Of a DNA stretch of 36,809 nt, positions 7,983-15,838 are shown in pieces (position 1 is the first letter of the stretch; each line of letters starts with the position of its first letter). The DNA comes from DASYTH01 sp035712165. Its GTDB lineage: Bacteria; Actinomycetota; Actinomycetes; Mycobacteriales; Pseudonocardiaceae. The stretch spans positions 1 to 36,809 of the forward strand of contig NZ_DASTBH010000494.1 in NCBI RefSeq assembly GCF_035712165.1, given 5' to 3'. The position numbers and the translations under genes were made by a program. The notes under the pieces are model-generated. The model searched no databases, was not told the DNA's origin, and worked only from the letters and a program-made list of their open reading frames with translations.

Positions 7983-8312
7983 GTGCTTAAGTATGAGGCG
8001 GCTCCGGATCGGGTGTTTCACGCGATGGCGGACCCGACTCGGCGGGCGATGGTGGAGCGGCTGGCCCGGGGCCCGGCCTCGGTGAGTGAGCTGGCCGGAC
8101 CGTTGCCCATGACGTTGGCGGCGGTGGTGCAGCACCTGCAGGTGCTGCAGGCCAGCGGGTTGGTGCGGTCGGAGAAGGTCGGCCGGGTCCGCACCTGTCA
8201 CCTCGATCCGGACGGGCTGCGGGAGGCCGAGGAATGGTTGCGCGGCCAGCGCACCGTCTGGGAGAACCGGCTTGATCGCCTGGGGGACTATCTCGATGGG
8301 CAGGGATCATGA
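7983..8312 (+). CDS. ArsR-family transcriptional regulator
   Basis: Winged-helix regulator of 109 residues. The sequence RVFHAMADPTRRAMVERLARGPASVSELAGPLPMTLAAVVQHLQVLQASGLV covers helices 1-5, with a typical recognition helix and then the wing (SEKVGRVRTCHLDPDGL). The metal-binding Cys pairs of ArsR/SmtB sensors are missing, so it belongs to the large non-metal group usually found upstream of SRPBCC/AHSA1 genes. I place the start at GTG 7983: the frame is open to 7947, but the promoter lies inside that extension. It overlaps the AHSA1 gene by ATGA and probably represses its own operon through the palindrome at 7933-7952. Confidence 0.88.
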   Translation: MLKYEAAPDRVFHAMADPTRRAMVERLARGPASVSELAGPLPMTLAAVVQHLQVLQASGLVRSEKVGRVRTCHLDPDGLREAEEWLRGQRTVWENRLDRLGDYLDGQGS

Positions 8313-8767
8313 GCGAACGCGTTGCGCAGCATGCCACGTTCACGCTGGAGCGGGACTATTCGGCCGCGCCGGGCCGGGTGTTCGCTGCCTGGGCCGATCC
8401 GGTGGCCAAGAGCCGGTGGTTCGCGGGGGAGGGGACCACGCACGAACTCGACTTCCGGGTCGGCGGAACGGAAACCGTGCTGCGCCGGGACTCCGGCGCG
8501 CCGGAGTTGAGGTTCGTGGCGGAGTACCGGGACATCGTGCCGCAGGTGCGGATCGTGTTCACGTCCAGCCTGTTCGCCGAGGGGGAGTTGGCGACGGTGG
8601 CACTGACCACCGTGCGGTTCGACGCGGCCGGCGGCGGTACCCGGCTGGTGCTCACCGAGCAGGGCACCTTTCTCGACGGCCGGGAGGCGGTGGACTGGCG
8701 GGAGAAGGGCACGGGCGACTGGCTGGACGCGCTCGCGGTGGAACTGCTCCGGCCGGCAAGCGCCTGA
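8309..8767 (+). CDS. SRPBCC / AHSA1-domain protein
   Basis: Protein of 152 residues with the START/Bet v 1-like fold of the AHSA1 family: it begins RDYSAAPGRVFAAWADPVAKSRWF and continues with a curved sheet containing ELDFRVGGTETV and RLVLTEQGTFLDG. Members bind hydrophobic ligands in a cavity; the name derives from a eukaryotic Hsp90 co-chaperone, but most bacterial members have no known partner. The ATGA overlap with the ArsR gene (8309-8312) implies translational coupling. ArsR-SRPBCC pairs are very common in actinomycetes. The ligand is unknown. Confidence 0.88.
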   Translation: MSERVAQHATFTLERDYSAAPGRVFAAWADPVAKSRWFAGEGTTHELDFRVGGTETVLRRDSGAPELRFVAEYRDIVPQVRIVFTSSLFAEGELATVALTTVRFDAAGGGTRLVLTEQGTFLDGREAVDWREKGTGDWLDALAVELLRPASA

Positions 8768-8789
8768 GCCCGAAAGGAAGGATGTGCCG

Positions 8790-9137
8790 ATGTCGGTAAC
8801 CAAGATTCTTGCTGTCGTCCCGGTGGCGGACCTCGATGCCTCGGTCGCCTGGTACGAGCGGCTGCTCGGGCGTGCGGCGGACGCGCGGCCGATGCCGGGC
8901 CTGGCGGACTGGCACCTCACCGACACCGCCTGGGTCCAGGTGTTCCGGGATCCGGACCGGGCCGGCGGCACGGCGCTGAACTTCGCGGTCGACGACCTGG
9001 CCGCGCACACCGCGGAACTGGCCGGCCGGGGGATCGCGCTCGGCGAGGTCACCAGCACCGACAAGAACGCGGAGCTGGCGTCGGCCACCGACCCGGACGG
9101 CAACACGATCACCTTCATCCAGAACCCCTCCACCTGA
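8790..9137 (+). CDS. VOC-family (glyoxalase/bleomycin-resistance-like) protein
   Basis: Protein of 115 residues with the paired beta-alpha-beta-beta-beta modules of the vicinal oxygen chelate superfamily: ILAVVPVADLDASVAWYERLLG at the start and ATDPDGNTITFIQNP at the end. Its size fits a single-domain dioxygenase-like or resistance-type member acting as a dimer. The start ATG has a strong AAAGGAAGGA site about seven bases upstream; a GTG at 8784 is less likely. It lies 22 bases after the AHSA1 gene, so it is the third gene of the ArsR operon. The substrate cannot be predicted. Confidence 0.85.
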   Translation: MSVTKILAVVPVADLDASVAWYERLLGRAADARPMPGLADWHLTDTAWVQVFRDPDRAGGTALNFAVDDLAAHTAELAGRGIALGEVTSTDKNAELASATDPDGNTITFIQNPST

Positions 9138-9141
9138 GCGT

Positions 9142-9156
9142 TTGACTGGGGGTCAA
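9142..9156. promoter_or_regulatory. Short perfect inverted repeat TTGAC-N5-GTCAA
   Basis: Perfect 5-bp arms (TTGAC, 9142-9146; GTCAA, 9152-9156) lie immediately after the VOC gene and about 65 bases before the next start. This could be an operator for the downstream small gene; no matching regulator is identifiable. Confidence 0.3.
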
Positions 9157-9220
9157 CAACTCTCGCCCGGAGGATGCCTAGGGTGGCGGTCCCCGTCGGC
9201 CAGGTGAGAGGAAACCGAGG

Positions 9221-9565
9221 ATGGACCGCCCGTTGGGCGCCGTGGAGCGGGCGGCCGTGGCCGAGTTTCCCGAACTGCGCACCCTGATCGACCTGCGTGA
9301 CCGTGGCGGGTGGCTGTTCTTTCGGGCGGGGACCGGCGAACTGCGTGGGGTGCGCGCCTGGCCGCAGGGCTTCGCCGACGCGCTTCTGGTACGCGGTTCA
9401 CACGATGCGGCGGCACTGCGCGGTGATCACGCCGGCGGCGTGGTGTGGGCGCGGGACGGCTGCCTGGTCCACGTGGTCAACGGGTTGCTGGACCTGCCGG
9501 CGCCGGGCGCCCCCGGGGCGCCGGTGCTGGTGCGGGGGAGTGCGCCGCGGCTGTGGACTCCGTAG
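9221..9565 (+). CDS. Hypothetical protein, 114 residues
   Basis: Not recognised. The predicted cytosolic protein has no signal peptide or membrane segment. It contains a short beta-rich stretch (RGGWLFFRAGTGELRGVRAWPQGFADALLVRG), then GDHAGGVVWARDGCLVHVVNGLLDLP and a Pro/Ala/Gly tail. An AGAGG ribosome site lies nine bases before the ATG and codon bias is normal, so it is probably a real gene. It lies alone between the ArsR operon and a DUF3224 gene, in the same orientation as both. Confidence 0.65.
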   Translation: MDRPLGAVERAAVAEFPELRTLIDLRDRGGWLFFRAGTGELRGVRAWPQGFADALLVRGSHDAAALRGDHAGGVVWARDGCLVHVVNGLLDLPAPGAPGAPVLVRGSAPRLWTP

Positions 9566-9621
9566 TGGGGGTGGCGGGTTTGTCCAATCGCCGAAGGGCG
9601 CGCCGTGGGCAGGATGCCGGC

Positions 9622-10023
9622 ATGAGTACGACAACCATCGCCAGCGGGACGTTCGAGATCGGGGAGTGGGACGAGGAGATCTACGACGAGTCGGCGGGAA
9701 CGCGGCTGGGGCGGACCCGGTTGACCAAGACGTTCGCCGGGGATCTGCGCGGGACCAGCGTGGTCAACATGTTGGCGGTGAGCCTCGAGGTCGACGGTCA
9801 GCCCCAGGGAGCCGCCTATGTCGCCGTCGAGCGGGTCACCGGGACCCTGCACGGGCGGCAGGGCAGCTTCGTGCTGACCCACATCGCCGGCGAGGCGCAC
9901 GGGCACCGGGTGTCGGTCGTTCCCGGCTCCGGTACCGCCGACCTGCGCGGAATCAGCGGCGAGTTGGTGATCGAGCGGCATCCGGACGGTTCGCACGCTT
10001 ATACATTCGACTACACGTATTGA
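9622..10023 (+). CDS. DUF3224-domain protein
   Basis: Protein of 133 residues resembling DUF3224, a small beta-barrel family of unknown function common in actinomycetes and often next to stress or regulatory genes. It begins TTIASGTFEIGEWDEEIYDE and continues with RLTKTFAGDLRGTSVVNMLAV, AYVAVERVTGTLHGRQGSFVLTH and GTADLRGISGEL, the alternating strand pattern of this fold (related to allene-oxide-cyclase-like barrels). There is no signal peptide. The ATG at 9622 was chosen because conserved sequence starts there. Confidence 0.8.
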   Translation: MSTTTIASGTFEIGEWDEEIYDESAGTRLGRTRLTKTFAGDLRGTSVVNMLAVSLEVDGQPQGAAYVAVERVTGTLHGRQGSFVLTHIAGEAHGHRVSVVPGSGTADLRGISGELVIERHPDGSHAYTFDYTY

Positions 10024-10060
10024 CCATCGCCCATCAAGGGTGTAATCCCAAGTGGGAGGT

Positions 10061-10077
10061 ATGTCGAATGTAGACAT
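10061..10077. promoter_or_regulatory. Short inverted repeat upstream of the Nramp-like gene
   Basis: ATGTC (10061-10065) and GACAT (10073-10077) are perfect arms separated by seven bases, about 20 bases before the transporter's start codon. This could be an operator or a small RNA stem; the evidence is positional only. Confidence 0.25.
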
Positions 10078-10097
10078 CTTCCCCTGCGGAGGTCATC

Positions 10098-11636
10098 GTG
10101 GCCCGAAGCACCGACACCGATCCCGTGCCCGTACCCGACACCGAGGTCCATCAGATCGGCGTGAGCCGCCCTCCGTTGGCGGTGGACGACCTACCCACGC
10201 CGGAGGAGGTGTTCAAGGCCGGCCGGCTCGGCCCCTGGCAGATCATCCAGTTCGTGATCGGCCCCAGCCTGATCGCGCTGGGCATCTCGATCGGCAGTGG
10301 TGAGTGGCTGCTCGGCCCGCAGGCGGTCGGTTCCTTCGGTTTCATCGGGATCGGTTGGGTCATCACGGTTTCCGCTGTGCTGCAGACCTTCTACAACGTG
10401 GAGGTCTCCCGCTACGTGGTGGCCACCGGCGAGGTTCCGGTCGTGGGCTGGGGGCGGGTGGGACCCGGCTGGAAGTTCTGGATCCCGGTCTCTCTGATCG
10501 TGTTCTACGCCGCATTCATCTTCGGCGGCTGGGCGGCCAGCGCCGGCCAGGGCCTGTATGCGCTGATCACCGGGGAGGTGCACGACCCGAAGAACCCGAC
10601 CGAGGTCGAGTACACCCGGCTGCTCGCCATCGGTCTGCTGCTGGTGGTCTTCCTGATCACCGTGATGGCCCGAAAGGTCTCCCGGACGCTGGAGTTGAGC
10701 AACTGGGTCATGGTCGGCACGCTGCTGTCGGTCCTGATCGTGGTGGATCTGGCCATCGTTCCGTGGTCGGTGTGGTGGGACGGCATCAGCGGGCTGCTCA
10801 CCCCTGCGGCGCCGCCATCCGGGATCACCGCGACCACGCTCGGCGCACTGGCCGGGTTCACCGCGCTCGCCTCCGGCCTGAACTGGTATGCGATGAACCA
10901 CTACCGGGACAAGGGCTACGGCATGGGCCACAAGGTCGGCTTCATCTCCGGGATGCGGGGCGAGCGGCAGGAGATCAAGCCGGTCGGCGTGACCTTCCGG
11001 GACACCCCGGAGAACGCGGCGCGGTGGAAGCGCTGGTACGGGCTGCTGAAGGTCGACCAGTGGCTCGTGTTCTTCGTCGGGGCCATGCTCGGCATGCTGC
11101 TGCCCACGATCCTGATGGCGCACGTCGTGGCCACCAGCGGGGAGAAGCCGACCACCGGCAACGTGCCCACGTTCGCCGCGGAGAAGTTGGGCGAGCAGTA
11201 CGGCCAGGGGATGTTCTACCTGATGCTGGTCGTGGGCGTACTCATCCTGTTCTCCACGCAGCTGGGCATCTTCGAGGCGCTGGTGCGCAACTTCACCGAC
11301 TCGGTGCACGCGACCAGCCCGCGCATGCGGCGGATCCTCGAGGGTGATCCGCGGAAGTTCTACTACCCGTACATGCTGCTCGTCATGGTGGTCATCGCCG
11401 GTGCGATCCACCTGGCCACCCCGGTGAAGCTGGTGCAGATCTCGGCGAACATGTCCAACCTCGGTGCGCTGATCTTCCCGTTCATGTTGATGTACCTGAA
11501 CTCCAAGCTGCCCAGACCGGCGAAGCCACGGTGGTGGCACTACGTGATCCTGGTGCTGAACGTGGTGTTCTTCGGGTTCTTCTTCGTGAACTTCGTCTAC
11601 GAGTCGTTCACCGGGGATCCGTTGGTGCGGTTCTGA
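10098..11636 (+). CDS. Nramp-related membrane transporter
   Basis: Polytopic protein of 512 residues with about 11-12 membrane segments, starting at GTG 10098 behind a good GCGGAGG site. The overall layout follows the Nramp/APC fold: a soluble N-terminal 40 residues, then TM1 in FVIGPSLIALGISIGSGEWLLGPQAVG. Classical Nramp metal transporters carry DPGN in TM1 and MPH in TM6 for metal coordination. Here the TM1 segment is SIGSGEW and I see no MPH, so Mn/Fe transport is doubtful. It has a long cytosolic loop (GMRGERQEIKPVGVTF...ENAARWKRWYG). Its last 29 bases overlap the convergent TetR gene. The substrate is unknown. Confidence 0.75.
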   Translation: MARSTDTDPVPVPDTEVHQIGVSRPPLAVDDLPTPEEVFKAGRLGPWQIIQFVIGPSLIALGISIGSGEWLLGPQAVGSFGFIGIGWVITVSAVLQTFYNVEVSRYVVATGEVPVVGWGRVGPGWKFWIPVSLIVFYAAFIFGGWAASAGQGLYALITGEVHDPKNPTEVEYTRLLAIGLLLVVFLITVMARKVSRTLELSNWVMVGTLLSVLIVVDLAIVPWSVWWDGISGLLTPAAPPSGITATTLGALAGFTALASGLNWYAMNHYRDKGYGMGHKVGFISGMRGERQEIKPVGVTFRDTPENAARWKRWYGLLKVDQWLVFFVGAMLGMLLPTILMAHVVATSGEKPTTGNVPTFAAEKLGEQYGQGMFYLMLVVGVLILFSTQLGIFEALVRNFTDSVHATSPRMRRILEGDPRKFYYPYMLLVMVVIAGAIHLATPVKLVQISANMSNLGALIFPFMLMYLNSKLPRPAKPRWWHYVILVLNVVFFGFFFVNFVYESFTGDPLVRF

Positions 11637-12282
11637 CCGCGGGGAACGTGTCGCGCAGGATGGCCAGCAGCGTGTTGGTCAGCAGCAGCTGGACGTGCTT
11701 GCGCGGCATCGTCTCCCGCATCAGCCATTCGCGTGCGGCGGCCTTGACCAGCGCGCCGTAGCTGCGGATCATCGCGCGCAGCTCCTCGCGGTGCGCGACC
11801 ACCTCGGCGAGGTCGACGGCCTCGAGGATCCGGTCGGCCGCGATGTCGTCGGCCTCGGCGAGAATCCGGTCCACCTCGAGGTCTCCGACGCCCTCGGCCC
11901 CGACCGCCGCGAGCCAGGTTTTCGGATACATGGACACCACGTCGAGAAACCAGGACACCGCGCCGTCCACCCGCTGGGGCAGCGAGCCTTTCGGCAGCCG
12001 GGCCACGGCGTGCTCCGGAAAGGTCACCATCCGGCGCACCACGGTCAGGTACAGCGCCCGCTTGGTGCCGAAGTAGTGGTTGATCAGGCCGCGGGCCACG
12101 CCGGCCTCGCGGGCCAGTTCCGCGGTGGACACCGCGGAGTAGGGCCGTTCGCCGAACAACTTGATGGCACAGGCGAGGATCTGCTCGCGGCGCTGGTCCG
12201 GCTCCAGCCGCCGCCACCGCGGCGCGGTGCCGGACGGTTCGCTCGCCGGTCCGGCCGACGCCGCGGCCGAGTGTGCGCTCAC
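11608..12282 (-). CDS. TetR-family regulator of the first monooxygenase module
   Basis: Regulator of 224 residues. The N-terminal ~40 residues are a disordered Ala/Ser/Pro segment, followed by the TetR DNA-binding domain (RREQILACAIKLFGERPYSAVSTAELAREAGVARGLINHYFGTKRALYLTVV). The C-terminal ligand-binding half is helical and unremarkable (AVSWFLDVVSMYPKTWLAAVG). It starts with GTG inside the stop of the monooxygenase gene (GTGA), showing tight coupling, and is the distal gene of a TetR-monooxygenase-TetR operon. The ligand is unknown, but a substrate or product of the monooxygenase is likely. Confidence 0.87.
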   Translation of the reverse strand: MSAHSAAASAGPASEPSGTAPRWRRLEPDQRREQILACAIKLFGERPYSAVSTAELAREAGVARGLINHYFGTKRALYLTVVRRMVTFPEHAVARLPKGSLPQRVDGAVSWFLDVVSMYPKTWLAAVGAEGVGDLEVDRILAEADDIAADRILEAVDLAEVVAHREELRAMIRSYGALVKAAAREWLMRETMPRKHVQLLLTNTLLAILRDTFPAVRTAPTDPR

Positions 12283-13739
12283 GGTGCGCTCACCCAGTAG
12301 TCGGCCAGGTTGAGCTTTCTGGTGCGCCGGTCGTACTCGGACACCAGGCCCGGCCAGTTGGTGGGAATTCGGCCGTCGGCGTCGCGGTACCAGCTGTCGC
12401 ACCTCGCCCACACACTGCGCGAAAGCCGGCGCCGCACCTCGTCGTCGAACCGGTCCGCCACGTCCTCCCGTACGTCCAAATAGGACGGTACGGTGGCGAT
12501 GTGCCGAACGGCCTGGCGGATGTAGCGGGCCTGGCGTTCCAGCATGTAGATGATCGAGCCGCAGCCGAGGTTGGTGTTCGGGCCGTACATCAGGAACATG
12601 TTGGGGAACCCGGCGACGGTGATGCCCAGGTAGGCCCGGGCACCGTTGCTCCAGTGCTCGCGCAGGTCGCGTCCGTCCAGGCCGAGCACCTTCATCGGGC
12701 CGAGGAACTCGGTGGTGCGGAAGCCGGTGGCGTAGATGATCACATCGGCCGGATGCTCGACGCCGGCCGCGGTGCGCACGCCGGACGGGGTGATCTCGGC
12801 GATCCGGCCGGTCTCCAGGGTCACGTTGGCGGCGGCCACCGCCGGGTAGTAGTCGCTGGCGAACAGCACCCGCTTGCAGCCCGGCGGGTAGTCGGGGGTG
12901 AGCTTGGCCCGTAGCTGCGGGTCCTTGATCTGCTTGTTGCGCAGTGCCCGGGACAGCCACTGGACGCCCTTGGTGATCGCCGTGTTGCCCTTGAGGCCGA
13001 CCGTCGCGAACTCGCACAGGCCCCAGAAGAAGCCCCGCTCGGCGAGTTGGGTCCGGGGCAGCCGGCGGTACAGGGCGAGCTGCCACGGGCGGTAGACGGT
13101 GTCCGGCTTGGGCACCACGTACGGCGCGGTGCGCTGGAACAGGGTCAGCGCCGCCACCTTCGGCTGGATCCGCGGCACGAACTGGATGGCGCTGGCCCCG
13201 GTGCCGATCACCGCCACCCGTTTGCCGGTCAGGTCACAGTCGTGGTCCCACAGTGCGGAGTGGAAGCTTTGCCCGGCAAAGGTTTCCTGCCCCGGCAGGC
13301 TGGGCAGCGCCGGCCGGGACAGTTGCCCGACGGCCGGGACGAACACGTTCGCCTCGTAGGTCTCGCCGGTGCTGGTCTCCACCCGCCACAACCCGGCCTC
13401 GGCGTCGAAGGCGGCGGCGGTGACCTCGGTGTTGAACCGGATGTGCTCGGTGATGCCGTACTTGTCCGCGGTGCGGCGCAGGTAGTCCTGGATGTCGGCG
13501 CGCAGCGAGAACCGCATCGGCCAGTCGGGGTTGGGCTCGTAGGAGAAGGAGTAGTAGGGCGACGGGATGTCGCAGCCTGCGCCGGGGTAGGTGTTCTCCC
13601 GCCACACGCCGCCGATGTCGCCGGCCTTCTCCAGCAGCGTGATGTCACCGAACCCGGCGCGCTTGAGCTCGATGGCCACTCCGACGCCGCCGAAGCCGGT
13701 GCCGACGATGAGCACGGATGGTTGACCGGTGGCTGGCAT
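12279..13739 (-). CDS. Flavin-containing (Baeyer-Villiger-type) monooxygenase
   Basis: Enzyme of 486 residues expected to use FAD, NADPH and O2 to oxygenate a carbonyl or soft nucleophile. It has the FAD Rossmann motif VLIVGTGFGGVGVAIEL at residues 8-24, a second nucleotide-binding motif VAVIGTGASAIQFVP, and between them FAGQSFHSALWD, which fits the Baeyer-Villiger fingerprint FxGxxxHxxxW(P/D). The C-terminal NTNLGCGSIIYMLE and WYRDADGRIPTNWPG segments are usual for the family. The start ATG at 13739 follows CGGAGGG. It lies between two TetR genes transcribed in the same direction. The physiological ketone is unknown. Confidence 0.88.
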   Translation of the reverse strand: MPATGQPSVLIVGTGFGGVGVAIELKRAGFGDITLLEKAGDIGGVWRENTYPGAGCDIPSPYYSFSYEPNPDWPMRFSLRADIQDYLRRTADKYGITEHIRFNTEVTAAAFDAEAGLWRVETSTGETYEANVFVPAVGQLSRPALPSLPGQETFAGQSFHSALWDHDCDLTGKRVAVIGTGASAIQFVPRIQPKVAALTLFQRTAPYVVPKPDTVYRPWQLALYRRLPRTQLAERGFFWGLCEFATVGLKGNTAITKGVQWLSRALRNKQIKDPQLRAKLTPDYPPGCKRVLFASDYYPAVAAANVTLETGRIAEITPSGVRTAAGVEHPADVIIYATGFRTTEFLGPMKVLGLDGRDLREHWSNGARAYLGITVAGFPNMFLMYGPNTNLGCGSIIYMLERQARYIRQAVRHIATVPSYLDVREDVADRFDDEVRRRLSRSVWARCDSWYRDADGRIPTNWPGLVSEYDRRTRKLNLADYWVSAP

Positions 13740-13795
13740 CTGGCCCTCCGGAGTAGTTGGCGATCGGTCAACAGACGCTACACGGCGCCGGCGGC

Positions 13796-14389
13796 TCAGG
13801 GCAGGTCCCGGCCCACGAGCAGTCGCGCGAGCATCGCGGTGAACCGGTCGGCCTCGACGTCGCCGGGCGGGGCGCCGAAGTACTCCGTGGACAGGAAGTA
13901 GCCGAGCTGGGCGGAGATCAGCACCGTGGCCGCGGCCGCCGGGTCGTCCTTGACCGGCGGTGTCGGGGCCTGGAGCAGCAGATCGGCGATGCCGAGCTCG
14001 ATGCCGCGCGCGGTCATGGTCTGCCGGACCCGGCCGGCGAGGTCGTTGGGTCCGGCCCGCTCCCACATCAGGATCGCGATCATGGGCAGCAACCGGCGCA
14101 GGAACGCCAGCTCCGCGCCCAGCCGTTCGGCGAGCTCCGTCTCCGGCGGCCGCTGCGGCGACGGCGACCGGACCCAGGTGATCGGATCCTCGGCGACCTT
14201 GGCCAGCTCGCGGTCCAGCACGGCGGACAGCAACTCGTGCTTGTCCCGGAAGTGCCGGTAGAAGCTGCCGCTGCCGGCGGACAGGCCGGCGCCGGCCTCG
14301 ATCGCGGTGACCGGCGTGGCGGCGACGCCCTGGGCGGCGAACAGTCGCAGCGCGACGTCCATGATCCGCTCACGGGTCCCCGACGCCAT
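13796..14389 (-). CDS. TetR-family regulator
   Basis: Regulator of 197 residues with an N-terminal helix-turn-helix (TRERIMDVALRLFAAQGVAATPVTAIEAGAGLSAGSGSFYRHFRDKHELLSAVL) and a helical ligand-binding domain that ends RFTAMLARLLVGRDLP. The long first recognition region with SAGSGSFYRHF is typical of TetR proteins of the AcrR type. It is 56 bases upstream of the monooxygenase gene on the same strand and probably heads that operon. No ribosome site is evident before the ATG, so a leaderless message is possible. Confidence 0.85.
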   Translation of the reverse strand: MASGTRERIMDVALRLFAAQGVAATPVTAIEAGAGLSAGSGSFYRHFRDKHELLSAVLDRELAKVAEDPITWVRSPSPQRPPETELAERLGAELAFLRRLLPMIAILMWERAGPNDLAGRVRQTMTARGIELGIADLLLQAPTPPVKDDPAAAATVLISAQLGYFLSTEYFGAPPGDVEADRFTAMLARLLVGRDLP

Positions 14390-14525
14390 GAACGCAATGC
14401 TACTGAGGACGGAAATCCGCTTGCCGGTGGCCGAGTAGGGTAGCGATAAACGGCGGGCCGTGAGCGCCGGTGACCAGGCGGTGATCTACCGTTGGCGGCA
14501 CGGCATGCCGGCGGAGGAGGACGAC

Positions 14526-14747
14526 GTGGCCCGCGACCCGAACACCATTGAGCGCGAGATCGAGCAGGCGCGCGAGGCGCTGGCCTCGACCCTGGACCGA
14601 CTCGGCACCCAGGCCAACCCGAAGCGGCTGGTGGGCAACGCGAAAGCCAGCGCGGTGACCAAGCTCAACGACCCGAAGGTGAAGTACCCGCTGATCGGGA
14701 TCGGCGCGCTGCTCGTGCTGTTGCTGCTGCGCAAGCTGTTCAGCTAG
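14526..14747 (+). CDS. DUF3618 small membrane protein
   Basis: Protein of 73 residues. The N-terminal amphipathic helix (DPNTIEREIEQAREALASTLDRLGTQANP) is the DUF3618 signature, followed by a basic stretch and one membrane helix near the C-terminus (YPLIGIGALLVLLLL) ending RKLFS. The GTG start at 14526 has an excellent GGAGGAGG site. The frame opens earlier at 14460, but the upstream part lacks the conserved pattern. Family members often accompany phage-shock or envelope-stress genes; its role is unknown. Its last eight bases overlap the convergent gene. Confidence 0.85.
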   Translation: MARDPNTIEREIEQAREALASTLDRLGTQANPKRLVGNAKASAVTKLNDPKVKYPLIGIGALLVLLLLRKLFS

Positions 14748-15096
14748 TCGGCAGTTCCTCGCTCGACTCCGCGGCCGGTGGCCGGCGGGGGCCGGGTGTC
14801 GGCTTCGCGGTCGCCGGGGGTTCGGCGGGCGCCGGGGGTTGCGGGCTCGCCGGCTCGGCCTTCGCCATCCGGGCGGTCAGGTAGGCGGTGGTGAACTCCA
14901 GCGCGTCGCCGTTGAGCAGGTGCACCACGGTGCGGTGCTCCTCGCCCGGCGTCAGTTCCTCGACCAGTTGGTCGGTCCGGTCCCGGGCGGCGATGATGCC
15001 CGGCGCTTTGCCGCTCAACTGCCGGCCGCGCCCCGTGATCGTCACGGTCCAGTCGTCGCCGTCCGGAACGTAGTTCGCCTCGATCGGATCACCCAT
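14740..15096 (-). CDS. Hypothetical protein with HicB-like fold pattern
   Basis: Protein of 118 residues. Residues 1-75 (NYVPDGDDWTVTITGRG, then GIIAARDRTDQLVEEL and TVVHLLNGDALEFTTAYL) have the strand-helix pattern of small HicB-like, partial RNase-H-fold domains, here without a partner toxin. The rest is a Pro/Ala/Glu-rich tail of 45 residues (PPAPAEPPATAKPTPGP). The ATG at 15096 has GAGGGG upstream. Neither neighbour looks like a toxin, so a toxin-antitoxin role is not supported. The family assignment is tentative. Confidence 0.6.
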   Translation of the reverse strand: MGDPIEANYVPDGDDWTVTITGRGRQLSGKAPGIIAARDRTDQLVEELTPGEEHRTVVHLLNGDALEFTTAYLTARMAKAEPASPQPPAPAEPPATAKPTPGPRRPPAAESSEELPTS

Positions 15097-15201
15097 CGAC
15101 GTACCCCTCGTCTTCGTCTCCCACGCACCTTGCAAGACGCACTTAACCCAATGGAGGGCTCGTTCGCAGGCCGTAGATGCGGCAAAGGCGGAAATTATCG
15201 A

Positions 15202-15819
15202 TCAAGTGGGGGACCCCAGGGTGCTCCGAAGGCCGTACCAGAGCAGGTCCATGACGTACTCGGCGGCCTGCTTGGCGGTGACCCGGTCGAGGCCGTCCCG
15301 CTCCACGTACCAGATCGACAGCCGTTCGCAGGCGCCGACGATGATCTCGGCGGCGGCCTCGAGATCCCGCTGCGGCGCGTCCGGCCGGAACCGGGCGAGC
15401 AGGGCGGCGTCGATGGCGCTCTGCTGCGCCCGGATCGCCTCGATCTCGTCGGCGGCGGCCTGGCCGGCAGCCACCGCCTCCCGGCGGATCAACTGCCAGG
15501 CCCGGCGATGCGAGTCGGTGAACTCGAAGAACGCGACCAGGCCGGCGCGCAGGGCGTCCTCGGGGTTGGCCACCCCGTCGACCGCTCCGGTGATCGCCGC
15601 CAGCAGTTCGGCCCTCGCCCGCCGGATGCAGGCCACCAGCAGGCCCTCCTTGGACCCGAAGTACTCGTAGAGCATGGGTTTGGAGACCCCGACCCGCTCG
15701 GCGATCTCGTCCATGGACGCGGCCTGGTACCCGCGCTCGGCGAACATCTCCTCGGCGACCGTGACCATCTGGCGTTCCCGCTGCGCCCGGGGCATCCGGC
15801 GGCGCCGCTCGGTGGACAT
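15202..15819 (-). CDS. TetR-family regulator divergent from monooxygenase
   Basis: Regulator of 205 residues. The DNA-binding domain is RQMVTVAEEMFAERGYQAASMDEIAERVGVSKPMLYEYFGSKEGLLVACI, with a basic N-terminal arm (STERRRRMPRAQRER). The C-terminal domain (ALRAGLVAFFEFTDSHRRAWQLIRREAV) resembles TetR proteins controlling lipid or ketone metabolism genes. It is transcribed away from the monooxygenase at 15895, with a near-perfect palindrome in the 75-base gap, so it probably represses both. Confidence 0.88.
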   Translation of the reverse strand: MSTERRRRMPRAQRERQMVTVAEEMFAERGYQAASMDEIAERVGVSKPMLYEYFGSKEGLLVACIRRARAELLAAITGAVDGVANPEDALRAGLVAFFEFTDSHRRAWQLIRREAVAAGQAAADEIEAIRAQQSAIDAALLARFRPDAPQRDLEAAAEIIVGACERLSIWYVERDGLDRVTAKQAAEYVMDLLWYGLRSTLGSPT

Positions 15820-15838
15820 GACCGAACTCTACCGGAGG

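Noticed and set aside
13757..13775. Partial inverted repeat GTTGGCGAT...GGTCAAC upstream of the first monooxygenase
   Set aside because: Only about five of eight arm positions match, too weak to call an operator.
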